Below, one piece after another: positions 18,046-27,442 of a DNA stretch of 64,000 nt (position 1 is its first letter; every line of letters begins with the position of its first letter). The notes under the pieces are model-generated. The model ran no database searches. It worked only from the letters and a program-made list of their open reading frames with translations, and had not been told where the DNA came from. Origin of the DNA: Balneola sp. (GTDB taxonomy: Bacteria; Bacteroidota; Rhodothermia; Balneolales; Balneolaceae); the NCBI GenBank assembly GCA_002696035.1, contig NZQV01000002.1, positions 1 to 64,000 of the forward strand, read 5' to 3'. A program made the position numbers and the translations under genes.

Positions 18046-20547
18046 CTATCGTACCAAGAAAACCGCATTCCCGATCAGCAATTTCCCGTTGTGCCAGAAA
18101 CCACGGAAGAATGGATTGTCGACCATGTATACAACGCTGCCGCGACCCATATTTTGAACGCCAAACACTAAGCTGTGCTCCAGGTCTTTTTTGGCTTCGT
18201 GACCAGCAAACCCACTTCGGTGTGCGCCTGGTTTGGCAGCTCCCACGTTCCAGCCGTTTTCCAAATATTCGTAGGAGGCAGATCCGGTTTTTAGAGACAT
18301 GTACACATCCCCATAACCAAAAGCGAGCGGATGCGTATTATCCAGCGTAACTTCAAAAATACTTCCCGGGTTAAAACTCGAGATACGCTCGCGAGATGCA
18401 TTTCCATAGGTCTTTAATTTAGATTCTGGATCTTCCTCCGAAGTCTCTTCTTCATCTGATTTCCGCTTCAACGCAAAGCCGTCTTTTCCAGCCAGTATGC
18501 CATTGGCTCCTTCAACCGCAATCAACTTCCCACCTCCACGAACCCATTCTTTGATGGCATCTAATTCATTGTCACTTACCGCACTTCCGTACATTGAAGG
18601 CAGTATAAGCACATCGTAAGAATTCCAATCTACCGAGCCCACATCATCTACATTGATGAGATTCAGCGGATAATTGATCTGCTGATCGAAGTAATTCCAG
18701 ATATGTCCAACCATGTTCGAACTTGTTCCTTCTCCGGATAGCAGGGCTACTTTTGGAGCAGTCAGATATCGCACCGATGACGAACCAAAATCTTTACCTG
18801 AATCTACAAATCCTGTTTCAACCGGAGTCACAATTCGGTTCAGCAAACCGGCTTCATCTTTAACGATCTGATCGAATTTCTCGCCAAGTTTTTCATTACC
18901 ATTTCGGGTGATGATCAATGTGCCCGGTGCATATTCTTCCCCATTTAAGGTGAAGGCCTTCTCGGCATATCGTACCGCGACGCCTTCATCCAGCAAGCGC
19001 GCCAGGTAGCGAAGATCTTCCAGTGAGTTCCATTTAGCCAGATACGCATACGGTTTTTCAACAGAAGGAGTCAGTTCACTTTCTACTTCCATTTCAAGCG
19101 GACGAGTATCCACCTGCCCATTGATCGCATAACCGTCCACACCGTACGCATAATGCATTTCCCAAGCGGTGATATCGTAAGTCAGCGAATCCGCTAACTC
19201 CGGTTTCGGCTCAAACAAAACCCGAACCAACGTTCCTTTGGGCTGATAGGTACTGATCACATAATCTCCTTCTTCCACATTCACCCGTCCGGTTTCGCTG
19301 GTGCTGTAATCATATCCGTTTGCGCGGGTTGATCCGGAAGCCTGACCAAATTCAATATTCTGATTCACCAAATACCGCAGCAGCCTGGACACTTTATCCG
19401 GATTGCTGCTTTTCTTCACAACAAATGTCTTGTATTCACCTGCACCATTCTGGATCGTGTTGTCGAAGTACTTCGAAAATTCATCGATCACTTTTTGTGA
19501 ATTTTGAGCGGTGATCTCAACGGTTGAAAGTCCTGTGGTGGAGTGATGTGTGAGTCGGTCGTGCAAAGTCAGCGTATCGCCTTCAGCGGTAATCACACCC
19601 AAACCGGATGTACTGTGCCCCGCCTGCTCGTAGGTCATCCCGATGGCACCGTTGAAGGTTGGCCAGGTGTCACCATAACTCGGGTAGAACAGATCAAAGA
19701 TCTCGCGGGTGAAATACAGCCAGTTTTCCTCATCAAAATACTCCGTATGGTTTTTCCCGATCATCGTCTGAAAATCACGTTGCCAGTCGGTGATGGCCAT
19801 GTGAAACGGTTCGGCGGCCGGAGCAAAATAGTACGGCGAGTTGATGCCTTGCTCATGGAAATCAACATGCACATGTGGCATCCATTCGTTATACACGCGA
19901 ATGCGCTGCTGACTTTCCACCTGTGTTTGCCACGCCCAATCCCGGTTCAGATCAAAATAATAATGATTGGTACGTCCGCCCGGCCACGGTTCACTGTGTT
20001 CGCGCGATTCCAGATTCACATTCACCTCCTCCCCAACTACACTTCGGTACCAGTTTACATAACGATCTCGTCCATCGGGATTCACCATCGGATCCATCAC
20101 CACAACGGTGCTTTCCAACCAATTAGATTTCTCTGTCAGCAGTTTATACACGGTGTTCATCGCCGCCTCACTGGAAGATGTCTCATTGCCATGCACATTG
20201 TAGCTCAGCCAAACAATCGCCTTTTGGTTTTCGGTGGGTGAACCGGATTCGAGTCCTGCCAGACGCAGATTATTCACCCGGATCTCCTCGATATTCTTCT
20301 GATTTTCTTCGGATGAAACCACCGCATACACCAACTCACGACCTTCATTGGTTTTTCCATATTCCGAAAGCGTCACCTTGGGAGATTCTTCCGCTACATG
20401 CTGAAAATAATTGAGCACTTTGTAGTGCGGTGTCCACTGATCACCCAGTTCATAGCCCAGAAATTCGGCCGGGGATTGAAGTTGCGCCCAGCTCGTGGCT
20501 GTGATCAAAAAAGTTGCTAAAAACGTAAGTAGAAATGATCTCTTCAT
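18046..20547 (-). CDS. Secreted M14-family zinc carboxypeptidase
   Basis: An 833-residue exported peptidase with signal peptide MKRSFLLTFLATFLITATSWA. Zinc ligands HxxE lie in NVHGNETSSSEA. MVNPDGRDRYVN and DFHEQGINSPYYF fit an M14 domain at about 50-350. A class-I glutamine-amidotransferase-like region follows near 620-710 (LILPSMYGSAVSDNELDAIK), a layout usual in Bacteroidota M14 proteins. It probably removes C-terminal residues from extracellular peptides. Its start overlaps the NTF2-like gene's stop by one base (TAATG), so the two are likely cotranslated. Confidence 0.92.
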   Translation of the reverse strand: MKRSFLLTFLATFLITATSWAQLQSPAEFLGYELGDQWTPHYKVLNYFQHVAEESPKVTLSEYGKTNEGRELVYAVVSSEENQKNIEEIRVNNLRLAGLESGSPTENQKAIVWLSYNVHGNETSSSEAAMNTVYKLLTEKSNWLESTVVVMDPMVNPDGRDRYVNWYRSVVGEEVNVNLESREHSEPWPGGRTNHYYFDLNRDWAWQTQVESQQRIRVYNEWMPHVHVDFHEQGINSPYYFAPAAEPFHMAITDWQRDFQTMIGKNHTEYFDEENWLYFTREIFDLFYPSYGDTWPTFNGAIGMTYEQAGHSTSGLGVITAEGDTLTLHDRLTHHSTTGLSTVEITAQNSQKVIDEFSKYFDNTIQNGAGEYKTFVVKKSSNPDKVSRLLRYLVNQNIEFGQASGSTRANGYDYSTSETGRVNVEEGDYVISTYQPKGTLVRVLFEPKPELADSLTYDITAWEMHYAYGVDGYAINGQVDTRPLEMEVESELTPSVEKPYAYLAKWNSLEDLRYLARLLDEGVAVRYAEKAFTLNGEEYAPGTLIITRNGNEKLGEKFDQIVKDEAGLLNRIVTPVETGFVDSGKDFGSSSVRYLTAPKVALLSGEGTSSNMVGHIWNYFDQQINYPLNLINVDDVGSVDWNSYDVLILPSMYGSAVSDNELDAIKEWVRGGGKLIAVEGANGILAGKDGFALKRKSDEEETSEEDPESKLKTYGNASRERISSFNPGSIFEVTLDNTHPLAFGYGDVYMSLKTGSASYEYLENGWNVGAAKPGAHRSGFAGHEAKKDLEHSLVFGVQNMGRGSVVYMVDNPFFRGFWHNGKLLIGNAVFLVR

Positions 20548-21053
20548 TATTCGGATGGATTATTCAGTTCGGTTTCAATTTGGTTGACCACATCATCGAC
20601 GATGGAATTGGGTATGGGAATCGCGAGGTTATAGTGAGCGATCTTCCACGCACCAGCTTGCTTCACCAGTACGCCGCTGCCACGACTCGGCCCTAAGTTA
20701 GGCGTATCCAGCTCTTCATCAAACCAGGCAATTTTACCATTGTCAGAAAAATATACTTTTCGGAAGGTCGGGGTGAAGGTCCATGCTACGCCGTCATCTT
20801 CAAAGTAGGGTTTGGACCACGGCTTGAATTCTGCGATCGTCCAGCGCTCGGTAGCATCGGTTCCCATAAAAATGGAAGAATCATTCTCAAAGTGATTGAA
20901 GTAGCGTTCGAAATCACCTTCCGCTGCGGCCGCGTGCCAGTCATTGAGTACGGCGTCCACATCCTCAGAGGAAGGTTCCGGAATAGTTTCTTTGGGTTGG
21001 CATGCTCCGAGCATCAAGCCGGAAATAATCAGAAGAAAGGTTAATGATCTCAT
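20547..21053 (-). CDS. NTF2/SnoaL-like lipoprotein
   Basis: A 168-residue lipoprotein. The signal peptide MRSLTFLLIISGLMLGACQP ends in the lipobox LGAC. The mature part has the cone fold pattern of NTF2/SnoaL-like proteins (VLNDWHAAAAEGDFERYFNH at the start, GSGVLVKQAGAWKIAHYNL near the end). It may bind a small molecule or be a stress factor; no catalytic residues are claimed. It is first gene of a two-gene unit with the M14 peptidase. Confidence 0.85.
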   Translation of the reverse strand: MRSLTFLLIISGLMLGACQPKETIPEPSSEDVDAVLNDWHAAAAEGDFERYFNHFENDSSIFMGTDATERWTIAEFKPWSKPYFEDDGVAWTFTPTFRKVYFSDNGKIAWFDEELDTPNLGPSRGSGVLVKQAGAWKIAHYNLAIPIPNSIVDDVVNQIETELNNPSE

Positions 21054-21085
21054 CGTAAGATTTTGAAGTTAAATATGGCTTCTAT

Positions 21086-21248
21086 GTTGTCATCCTGAGC
21101 GCCTTTAACGTCATACTCAAGTTTGTTGTTAAACGCGATCCCGAATGCTCGGGACAAATTTTGATACATCACAAATTAGCTAAACATTGAGACTCTTCGC
21201 GATCACCACCTGGTCAACTATTACTTAAAGGGCGCTCAGAGTGACAAC
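21086..21248. mobile_element. MITE-like element with terminal inverted repeats
   Basis: GTTGTCATCCTGAGCGCCTTT (first 20 bases at 21086-21105) is mirrored by AAAGGGCGCTCAGAGTGACA (21227-21246), giving ~23-bp imperfect inverted ends around ~115 bp without a gene. TGTCATCCTGAGCG is a motif of widespread bacterial intergenic repeats. It lies upstream of the NTF2-like gene. No target-site duplication was verified. Confidence 0.6.
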
Positions 21249-21391
21249 TAATGATTTAGGTGCCAAAAGTTAGCCAATGGTAGCTATTCCAAGAGGTTTG
21301 GGCAAGGGGAAATTTTTGTGGAATATTTGTTCACTTGCAGGTCTAAAGACCTTGGCTTGTTTATGAATGAGAAAGGTCAAGCACTTTAGAG

Positions 21392-21437
21392 CTCGTTGAG
21401 TTGCTCCGCGGTTCAATGGAAACCGGAGGTTCTGTCT
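21392..21437 (+). repeat. Degenerate REP double hairpin
   Basis: CTCGTTGAGTTGCTCCGCGG then TTCAATGG...CCGGAGGTTCTG follows the order of the double hairpin at 26671-26720, but both stems have mismatches. It lies 23 bases beyond the stop of the T9SS gene. Confidence 0.5.
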
Positions 21438-21459
21438 TCAAAATCTCTTCCTCCTATTT

Positions 21460-24400
21460 CTACTTCATCAACACCATGCGTTTTGATAGTACGGTACCAT
21501 CAAATTTCAACTGATAGAAATATACACCGCTTGAAAGATCTGAAGCATCAAAACGGGCCACATGTACCCCTTGCCTCATCGTTTCATCAACCAATACATG
21601 CACCGATTGTCCTAACAGATTGAAGACCTCCAGCTGAACTGCTCCCGAAGACGGCAAGCTGAATTCAATTAAAGTAGACGGATTGAACGGATTCGGGTAA
21701 TTCTGAGAAAGGCTAAGCTCCCTGGGAATATCAATGGCGCCTTCAAGTTCATTAGATACTGTCAAGGCTTCCAGGTCAGCCCGCAGGTAATTCTGATGGA
21801 TCACGTTCAAAGGGTTATCTCCAGACCATCGCAAATAAATAGAAGCTTCCCCCCTTTCATGTGCATACTCCACTTTGATCTTCCTGGCCTCGCCTTCAGT
21901 AAGTTGAATGGTGTTGGATGTATTTGATTCGGATATGAGCAGTTCCTCACCCATCCATACCTTAGCCGTACCATTTTCACTTTCCAACGAAAGAGTATAA
22001 TTGCCGGAAGAAGGTGACACTAACTCACCCTCCCAGCGGACACTGAAGTTGTTTGACGGGATATCTTCATGGGGTGTATCCAATTTCCAATTCCAGGCGA
22101 TCATTGGTTCTTTTCGCACCACTGGAGTCCCTGTGAAATCTTCGTTGGGATAGTAAGTGGCAGCAAGTCCTTGGGCTGAATCGGGATCAATCTTAGCAAT
22201 ACCTTGCCCATGAAACTCGATCCAGTTCAGGTTCCCGATACTCGACTGTCCCTCATTTTTAAAAACCAGATATACATCATGCGTTCCGCCAGGATTTGCC
22301 AGATCAGATATAAAGTAATCATATCCCTGCCAGTCGCCGGTAGCTTTGGTATTTACCTGTGCGATCTCGGTGCCGTTTACATCATCTAGACGAACCTCTA
22401 CGCTGGCCGGTGTAGACTGTGAAGCATACCGGAGGGTGATATATTGAATATTTTTAAAATTTATGGGACCATATCCCAGCGCTGACAAATGATTAATAAA
22501 TCCGATATTTTCTCCTCCACCTAAGAAATCGCCAGTGGGTTCGGCTTGTACATCGATCCGGTCAAAAGCATGTTCGGCCTCTTTAATCTTCCCTTGCAAC
22601 ACACTCGATGCCTTGCCAGTCAGAGGAGCATTGATTGCGCCCCCACTATCGGTGTATTCCGCATTGAAAACATAAAATACATTATCAGGGCCTTCACCAT
22701 GAGACTCCGCAATAAACTCACCTTCACAACCTGCAATATTTCCAAGTCCGTGAGCATGATCGTCATGGCCTATGGTCGGTTCCGCCAAGACATCTCTGCA
22801 GTCGATACCCTCTCCAATAGTCCCCTCCTCTTCATCCTTCACAGATACCCTGTATTCTATTGTATCACCTGCTTCGTAAAATCCCCCATTCAACGGGTAA
22901 TCGATATTGACTTCTGGCCTGGAGTTTCCTGCTGTAATTTCTACCTGAGCTGTACTGCTTTCCCCATCAGGATCTGTAACAGTAAGCGTTGCAGAGTATG
23001 CGCCGGACTCTGTGTATGTAAAGTTTGCCGTCTCGGTTGTAGCGTCTTCCGTTCCATCCTCATTGAAATCCCATGAAAAAGAAAGTTCATCATTATCAGG
23101 ATCGCTGGATCGTTCCGCAGAAAACTCCACTTCAAGGGGTATAGCTCCATTTGTGACTGAAGCAATAGCCACGGCTTGCGGAGGTCGGTTTCCAAGGTTT
23201 TCCACATATTCAATTCTGAGTACGCGAGCATCCGGGTTACCACCACTAAACCCAGTTCCCCACTCGATGACATACAAAGCACCATCAGGGCCAAAATGCA
23301 GGTCAATGGGACGATTAAGAACCAGACTCTCCAAAAAATCATTGATCTGCAGCAAGTTACCTTCTCGATCAAACCGAACTTCTTTGATCCAGTTACGTGT
23401 CCACTCTGCGATAAACAGAACTCCGTTGAAGTATTCAGGAAAGCCACCGCTTTCGGTATTGGTTGAATCAAAGTGGAAAAAATCACCGCCAATAGCTGTA
23501 CGATTACTACTGGTCCCAAATTCCGGCTGCTCATCAAAAGGTCCATAAGGATAATACAGCCACGCAGGTTTAGCAGGAGGGAGATTCTGCAAGCCGGTGT
23601 TATTGGGAGAGTCATTCACCGGGTTGGCGCAGTCAAAGGAGCCCTCGGAAGTGCTGTTTTCAAAGTTCCACTCTTCATATGCAAAGTTATCTCCGATGCA
23701 AAAGGGCCATCCAAAGTTTCCTGCAGTTGAGGTACGGTTGAATTCGTCGTAACCTCTGGGTCCCCGGTTTGGGTTATTGACGCGGGCATCAGGCCCCACA
23801 TCTCCCCAAATAAGTTCATTGCTCACTTTATTCACGGCCATACGGAATGGATTTCGGGTTCCCATTACATAAATTTCAGGTTTTCCCTTCTCCTGATCAT
23901 CAAAAAGGTTTCCGTTTGGTATCGTATAACTTCCGTCTTCTTCAGGGTGAATTCTGAGGATCTTACCGCGGAGATCATTGGTATTGCCAGAGGTGCGCTG
24001 GGCATCATAGGCCTCGCGGCCATCGCGTTCGTCAATAGGAGCAAACCCATCCGACTGAAATGGATTCGTGTTATCACCGGTAGTGATAAACAGGTTCCCA
24101 TTACCATCAAATTCGAGGTCGCCTCCGGAGTGGCAGCATTCATCGCGCTGAACAGGTATGGTTAGTAAAATTTCTTCGGAAGAAAGGTCAATCTCTCCGT
24201 CTGTATAGTCGAAGCGCGACACTCTTTGTTCGGAGGGAGATGCCGGAGAATAAAATAGATAAAGCCAGGAATTGCTCTCAAAATCCGGGTCCAGCACAAT
24301 TCCCAATAGTCCATCTTCACGGCCGCTTTCAACATCAAGTTCAGCAGCTGTTTCAATGATTCCTGATTCATTATTTCGGTATTTGACCACACCTCCCCGC

Positions 24401-25263
24401 TCAATATAAAGCACGTCCCGATTGGGCAGAACAGCCAGCTCCATAGGGTCTTTTGGGTTATCGTCTAACACCGTAACCAGGTATTTGTCATCTATGGTAG
24501 CTTCATAGTTTCCATTTATTTTTCCGGCTGCCCATTGTATTCCTCCCAAAATATGATCCAGGAATTCGGGTTCCGAAAAACTTGCTGAAGTATGTCCACC
24601 CCCGGTATACCACGAACGACCTCCGTCAAACTCATGCATCCAGGCGATCGGATGATCATATCCCATATTTCCTCCCCCATAAGTGTCTTCATCCAGCGTC
24701 ATCAACACATGTACATCTCCGCGCGGATTGCTTCGAAAGTTGTACCATTCATCCGTTCTCGTCCATCGATCCGGCAAATGATTTGTTGAAGGATGAAGAG
24801 TGTCAGCTACTTCAATGGTTGCTGTGGGTGTTCCGGGTGGGTGACTATCAAAGTAAGCGCCAACCAGTTCTCCATACCAAGTCCAGTTGTACTCGGTATC
24901 GGAAGCGGCGTGAATCCCGACATAACCTCCACCACTTTGAATGTACTGTTCAAAAGCAGCTTGCTGATCTGTATTAAGGACGTCACCGGTGGTACTCAGA
25001 AAAATGATAACATCATATTGGCTCAGGTTCTCGAAAGTAAAATCAGTAGCATCTTCGGTAGTCTCCACCGTAAAACCATGATCTGAGCCGAGCTGTTGGA
25101 TAGCATTTACTCCGGCTTCAATGGAAGCGTGCCGAAATCCTTCGGTCTTAGAAAAAACTAGCAAACTGTGGTCTTGTGCCTGAATAATGGTGGAAAAAGA
25201 ACATACAATTAGAAGGAAGAGAAAGAAATTTTTCAATACTTGATGATTTAGTCGGAGGATCAA
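21460..25263 (-). CDS. Secreted ThuA / sugar-dehydrogenase-like / PKD / PA14 protein with T9SS sorting domain
   Basis: A 1267-residue multidomain exported protein. After a signal peptide (~1-30) come a ThuA-like domain (~30-250, LLVFSKTEGFRHASIEAGV), a PQQ glucose/sorbosone-dehydrogenase-type beta propeller (~260-680, GREDGLLGIVLDPDFESN; WGDVGPDARVNNPNRGPRGY), a PKD domain (~693-775, SFSWDFNEDGTEDATTE), a carbohydrate-binding-like domain (~900-1040), a PA14 domain (~1050-1170) and a C-terminal type IX sorting domain (LSQNYPNPFNPSTLIEFSLP ... SSGVYFYQL). It likely acts on carbohydrates at the cell surface; substrate unknown. It stands alone. The T9SS signal is the strongest taxonomic hint in the window. 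Confidence 0.92.
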   Translation of the reverse strand: MILRLNHQVLKNFFLFLLIVCSFSTIIQAQDHSLLVFSKTEGFRHASIEAGVNAIQQLGSDHGFTVETTEDATDFTFENLSQYDVIIFLSTTGDVLNTDQQAAFEQYIQSGGGYVGIHAASDTEYNWTWYGELVGAYFDSHPPGTPTATIEVADTLHPSTNHLPDRWTRTDEWYNFRSNPRGDVHVLMTLDEDTYGGGNMGYDHPIAWMHEFDGGRSWYTGGGHTSASFSEPEFLDHILGGIQWAAGKINGNYEATIDDKYLVTVLDDNPKDPMELAVLPNRDVLYIERGGVVKYRNNESGIIETAAELDVESGREDGLLGIVLDPDFESNSWLYLFYSPASPSEQRVSRFDYTDGEIDLSSEEILLTIPVQRDECCHSGGDLEFDGNGNLFITTGDNTNPFQSDGFAPIDERDGREAYDAQRTSGNTNDLRGKILRIHPEEDGSYTIPNGNLFDDQEKGKPEIYVMGTRNPFRMAVNKVSNELIWGDVGPDARVNNPNRGPRGYDEFNRTSTAGNFGWPFCIGDNFAYEEWNFENSTSEGSFDCANPVNDSPNNTGLQNLPPAKPAWLYYPYGPFDEQPEFGTSSNRTAIGGDFFHFDSTNTESGGFPEYFNGVLFIAEWTRNWIKEVRFDREGNLLQINDFLESLVLNRPIDLHFGPDGALYVIEWGTGFSGGNPDARVLRIEYVENLGNRPPQAVAIASVTNGAIPLEVEFSAERSSDPDNDELSFSWDFNEDGTEDATTETANFTYTESGAYSATLTVTDPDGESSTAQVEITAGNSRPEVNIDYPLNGGFYEAGDTIEYRVSVKDEEEGTIGEGIDCRDVLAEPTIGHDDHAHGLGNIAGCEGEFIAESHGEGPDNVFYVFNAEYTDSGGAINAPLTGKASSVLQGKIKEAEHAFDRIDVQAEPTGDFLGGGENIGFINHLSALGYGPINFKNIQYITLRYASQSTPASVEVRLDDVNGTEIAQVNTKATGDWQGYDYFISDLANPGGTHDVYLVFKNEGQSSIGNLNWIEFHGQGIAKIDPDSAQGLAATYYPNEDFTGTPVVRKEPMIAWNWKLDTPHEDIPSNNFSVRWEGELVSPSSGNYTLSLESENGTAKVWMGEELLISESNTSNTIQLTEGEARKIKVEYAHERGEASIYLRWSGDNPLNVIHQNYLRADLEALTVSNELEGAIDIPRELSLSQNYPNPFNPSTLIEFSLPSSGAVQLEVFNLLGQSVHVLVDETMRQGVHVARFDASDLSSGVYFYQLKFDGTVLSKRMVLMK

Positions 25264-25433
25264 AAGAACTTACTAAAAGAAAGGCAGACTGGATAATCAG
25301 ACATTCATACTAATTTCACGATACAGGCCCGAAGTCTCGATTGCTCCGGGCATCAGGAGGCTTAACCTGTTTACGAAGATAGTGATTCATATGCTACATC
25401 ATGCCCCACAATCATCTTTGCTTCCACATCTAA

Positions 25434-26588
25434 TCAATATTCATACTCCCGCACCTCAGCTCCCATATGTGGACTTACCAAAATCCGCTCCCTCTCAAAA
25501 TCCATTCCTACATAAGGATTTAGATCTTCTCCAGAGCCCAACTTCATTCGTTCTACCAATTCTCCTTCTGCATCAAATTTATGGATCCACAGAGGTCGGC
25601 GCGGGGCAAATCTTGTTACCAGGTTAGTGTAGGTCATTAGGAGCAGCTCCCCGTCTTCATTACTTCTTCCGGCTACATATTTTCGCACGTTCATGGCACT
25701 TAGTCTCCGGTCCGGATGTTCTTTTGCAACAGTGGCAAGGTCGATGGCCAGCGTATCAACTTCCGGGGTATCTGGAATTTCTCGCTCCCATAATTTCTCT
25801 CCGCTTAAATCGTATTTCTCAATCTTTGGGATGGCACTGTAGATGATATAGATCTCATCCGGATTGGCACGATCATTCACAGGAAAAGCAAGACACTGAT
25901 CTTTGGCAGGAACTTCTTTGTTTTTGAGGGCTGACCTCGCCGCGTCCTCATCTTCACTGATCGTACAACTTTCCGGTATCGCAGCAATATCCGCGATCTT
26001 TTCGCCCTGCCAGTTTACAGCCTTATACAAATACGCTTCTCCAAAATGAGAGGGAATAAGCACGGTCTCATTCAAGGTTACAAATGGCTGATTGTTGTTA
26101 TCATTGAGCGGCATTGGTGGAGGAGGCGGGCCATCAGGAACGGTTTTCCTCTTGGTTCTTAACTCTGCATAGTCTAAAGATGAAATATGCTTGCCGTCCT
26201 CCCGACTGTATTTATGAACAAAATACTGTCCGCCATCTATAATAAAGAGATGGTTGTCATTGAAAAAGAAATCATTCAGCATTTGGATCTCTCCGGGACC
26301 ACGTCCGCGCTGACCATATTGATGGACCACGGTACTGCTGTCATCAACTTCCGTAATTCCCCATTTCGGCAGGTCCTGAATGAACAGATGTTGGTCGTTG
26401 CCATCGTACTTTAGCCGGACCGGCATGCCCAACAACACTTTATCACTGTCTACATAATCCTTATAGGTGTTGAGTTCTGTTACCTGAATCCTTGTTTGAT
26501 CGGCTTTGTCAGTTTTTCCTGAGGTGCACCCCACAAAGAGGGCCAGAACCATCGTCCCAAAAAACGCATGCTTGTTAATTCTATACAT
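25434..26588 (-). CDS. Lipoprotein, 6-bladed beta-propeller-like
   Basis: A 384-residue protein with a lipoprotein signal peptide (HAFFGTMVLALFVGCTSG, lipobox FVGC). The body has spaced strand motifs such as VHQYGQRGRGPGEIQMLNDF and HLFIIDGGQYFVHKYSREDG, typical of Bacteroidota '6-bladed beta-propeller' lipoproteins with NHL-like blades. It is upstream of, and on the same strand as, the T9SS protein, 170 bases away, so coexpression is possible but unproven. Ligand unknown. Confidence 0.78.
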   Translation of the reverse strand: MYRINKHAFFGTMVLALFVGCTSGKTDKADQTRIQVTELNTYKDYVDSDKVLLGMPVRLKYDGNDQHLFIQDLPKWGITEVDDSSTVVHQYGQRGRGPGEIQMLNDFFFNDNHLFIIDGGQYFVHKYSREDGKHISSLDYAELRTKRKTVPDGPPPPPMPLNDNNNQPFVTLNETVLIPSHFGEAYLYKAVNWQGEKIADIAAIPESCTISEDEDAARSALKNKEVPAKDQCLAFPVNDRANPDEIYIIYSAIPKIEKYDLSGEKLWEREIPDTPEVDTLAIDLATVAKEHPDRRLSAMNVRKYVAGRSNEDGELLLMTYTNLVTRFAPRRPLWIHKFDAEGELVERMKLGSGEDLNPYVGMDFERERILVSPHMGAEVREYEY

Positions 26589-26670
26589 AGAAAGCTATAT
26601 CTAGTTGATCTTCAACAAGATAAAAATATTTACTAAAACTACAATTTTAGTAGTAGGTTTCAGAACCGCG

Positions 26671-26720
26671 CCTCGTTGAGTAGCCCCGCTGCTCAACGCA
26701 ACCCGGAGGCTCCGCCTCCA
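26671..26720 (+). repeat. REP double hairpin, left of the RAYT pseudogene
   Basis: GTTGAGTAGC-CCC-GCTGCTCAAC (26675-26697), then GGAGGC-TCC-GCCTCC (26705-26719). The inverse copy is at 27318-27366 on the other side of the RAYT pseudogene. Confidence 0.85.
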
Positions 26721-26726
26721 AACCCA

Positions 26727-27266
26727 TCACCCCGAAAATAACGTCACAGGAAGTACCACATTCCCCTCGCCTGCATAATTCCGCGCCGAAGAATACTTCC
26801 AATGTTCAGCAAATTCTACGAAGCCTGCTTTAACCGGATTGAAATGTACATATTAAATTTTCTGATTCATCATTTTCACATTCGAGATCTGCTTGGGATG
26901 TACGCCGGCCTGCCACATCTGATACTCACTGTCCTTATGCTTCGAATGTTTCCAGGCCTTTAATTCAGACAGAAAATATCTCCGGTCTTGAGATTTCAAG
27001 TGATCAATAATGCATCTTGCCGTAAATGATTTGAACCTCCCCATTTTCTTAGCCAGCTCTTTTCCTTCAATGATCATATGGAGGTGATTATGCATGATCA
27101 CGTATGCATAGAGTTTCACCTTTTCTTTGTTTTGAAGATGTTTAATGGATTCAATTATAATCTCGCTTATATCCTGATACGCAAATAATGAGATCCCTTT
27201 TACTATGCTACACGTTACAAAATAGGGATAGTGCTCCTCTTTAAATTTATATCTTGTTTTGCCCAT
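26727..27266 (-). pseudogene. RAYT (Y1-type) transposase broken by one nonsense codon
   Basis: MGKTRYKFKEEHYPYFVTCS begins a Y1 transposase with HUH motif VIMHNHLHMII. The frame stops at TAA 26853-26855 after 137 residues (HPKQISNVKMMNQKI). In the same frame it continues YVHFNPVKAGFVEFAEHWKY then SSARNYAG to TGA at 26727-26729, the normal C-terminus of this family. Where TAA stands, relatives usually carry Glu (KIEYIHxNPV), so a single GAA-to-TAA change explains the break. It is bracketed by inverted REP double hairpins. It differs from the RAYT at 9.1 kb, so it is a second RAYT lineage. Confidence 0.88.
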
Positions 27267-27317
27267 AACTTTTTTAGTTAGTTAGAGCCACTTCAAAAGG
27301 ATTCCTTACAGATTTTT

Positions 27318-27366
27318 TGAGGCGGAGCCTCGGGAGAGCGTTGAGCAGCGGAGCTACTCAACGAGG
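27318..27366 (-). repeat. REP double hairpin, right of the RAYT pseudogene, inverted
   Basis: GAGGC-GGA-GCCTC (27319-27331), then GTTGAGCAGC-GGA-GCTACTCAAC (27340-27362). It is the reverse complement of 26671-26720 with a few changes that keep the stems paired. Confidence 0.85.
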
Positions 27367-27442
27367 AATACATATCTGTTACTGAAAAACTCCGTACTTT
27401 TGGTTATGCTTCCATCATATTTTAATAAACCCAATTCCCACT

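Noticed and set aside
19543-20241. Antisense open frame (232 codons) inside the M14 peptidase gene
   Set aside because: It covers the conserved zinc-site region on the true strand; composition is His/Pro/Ile rich without motifs.
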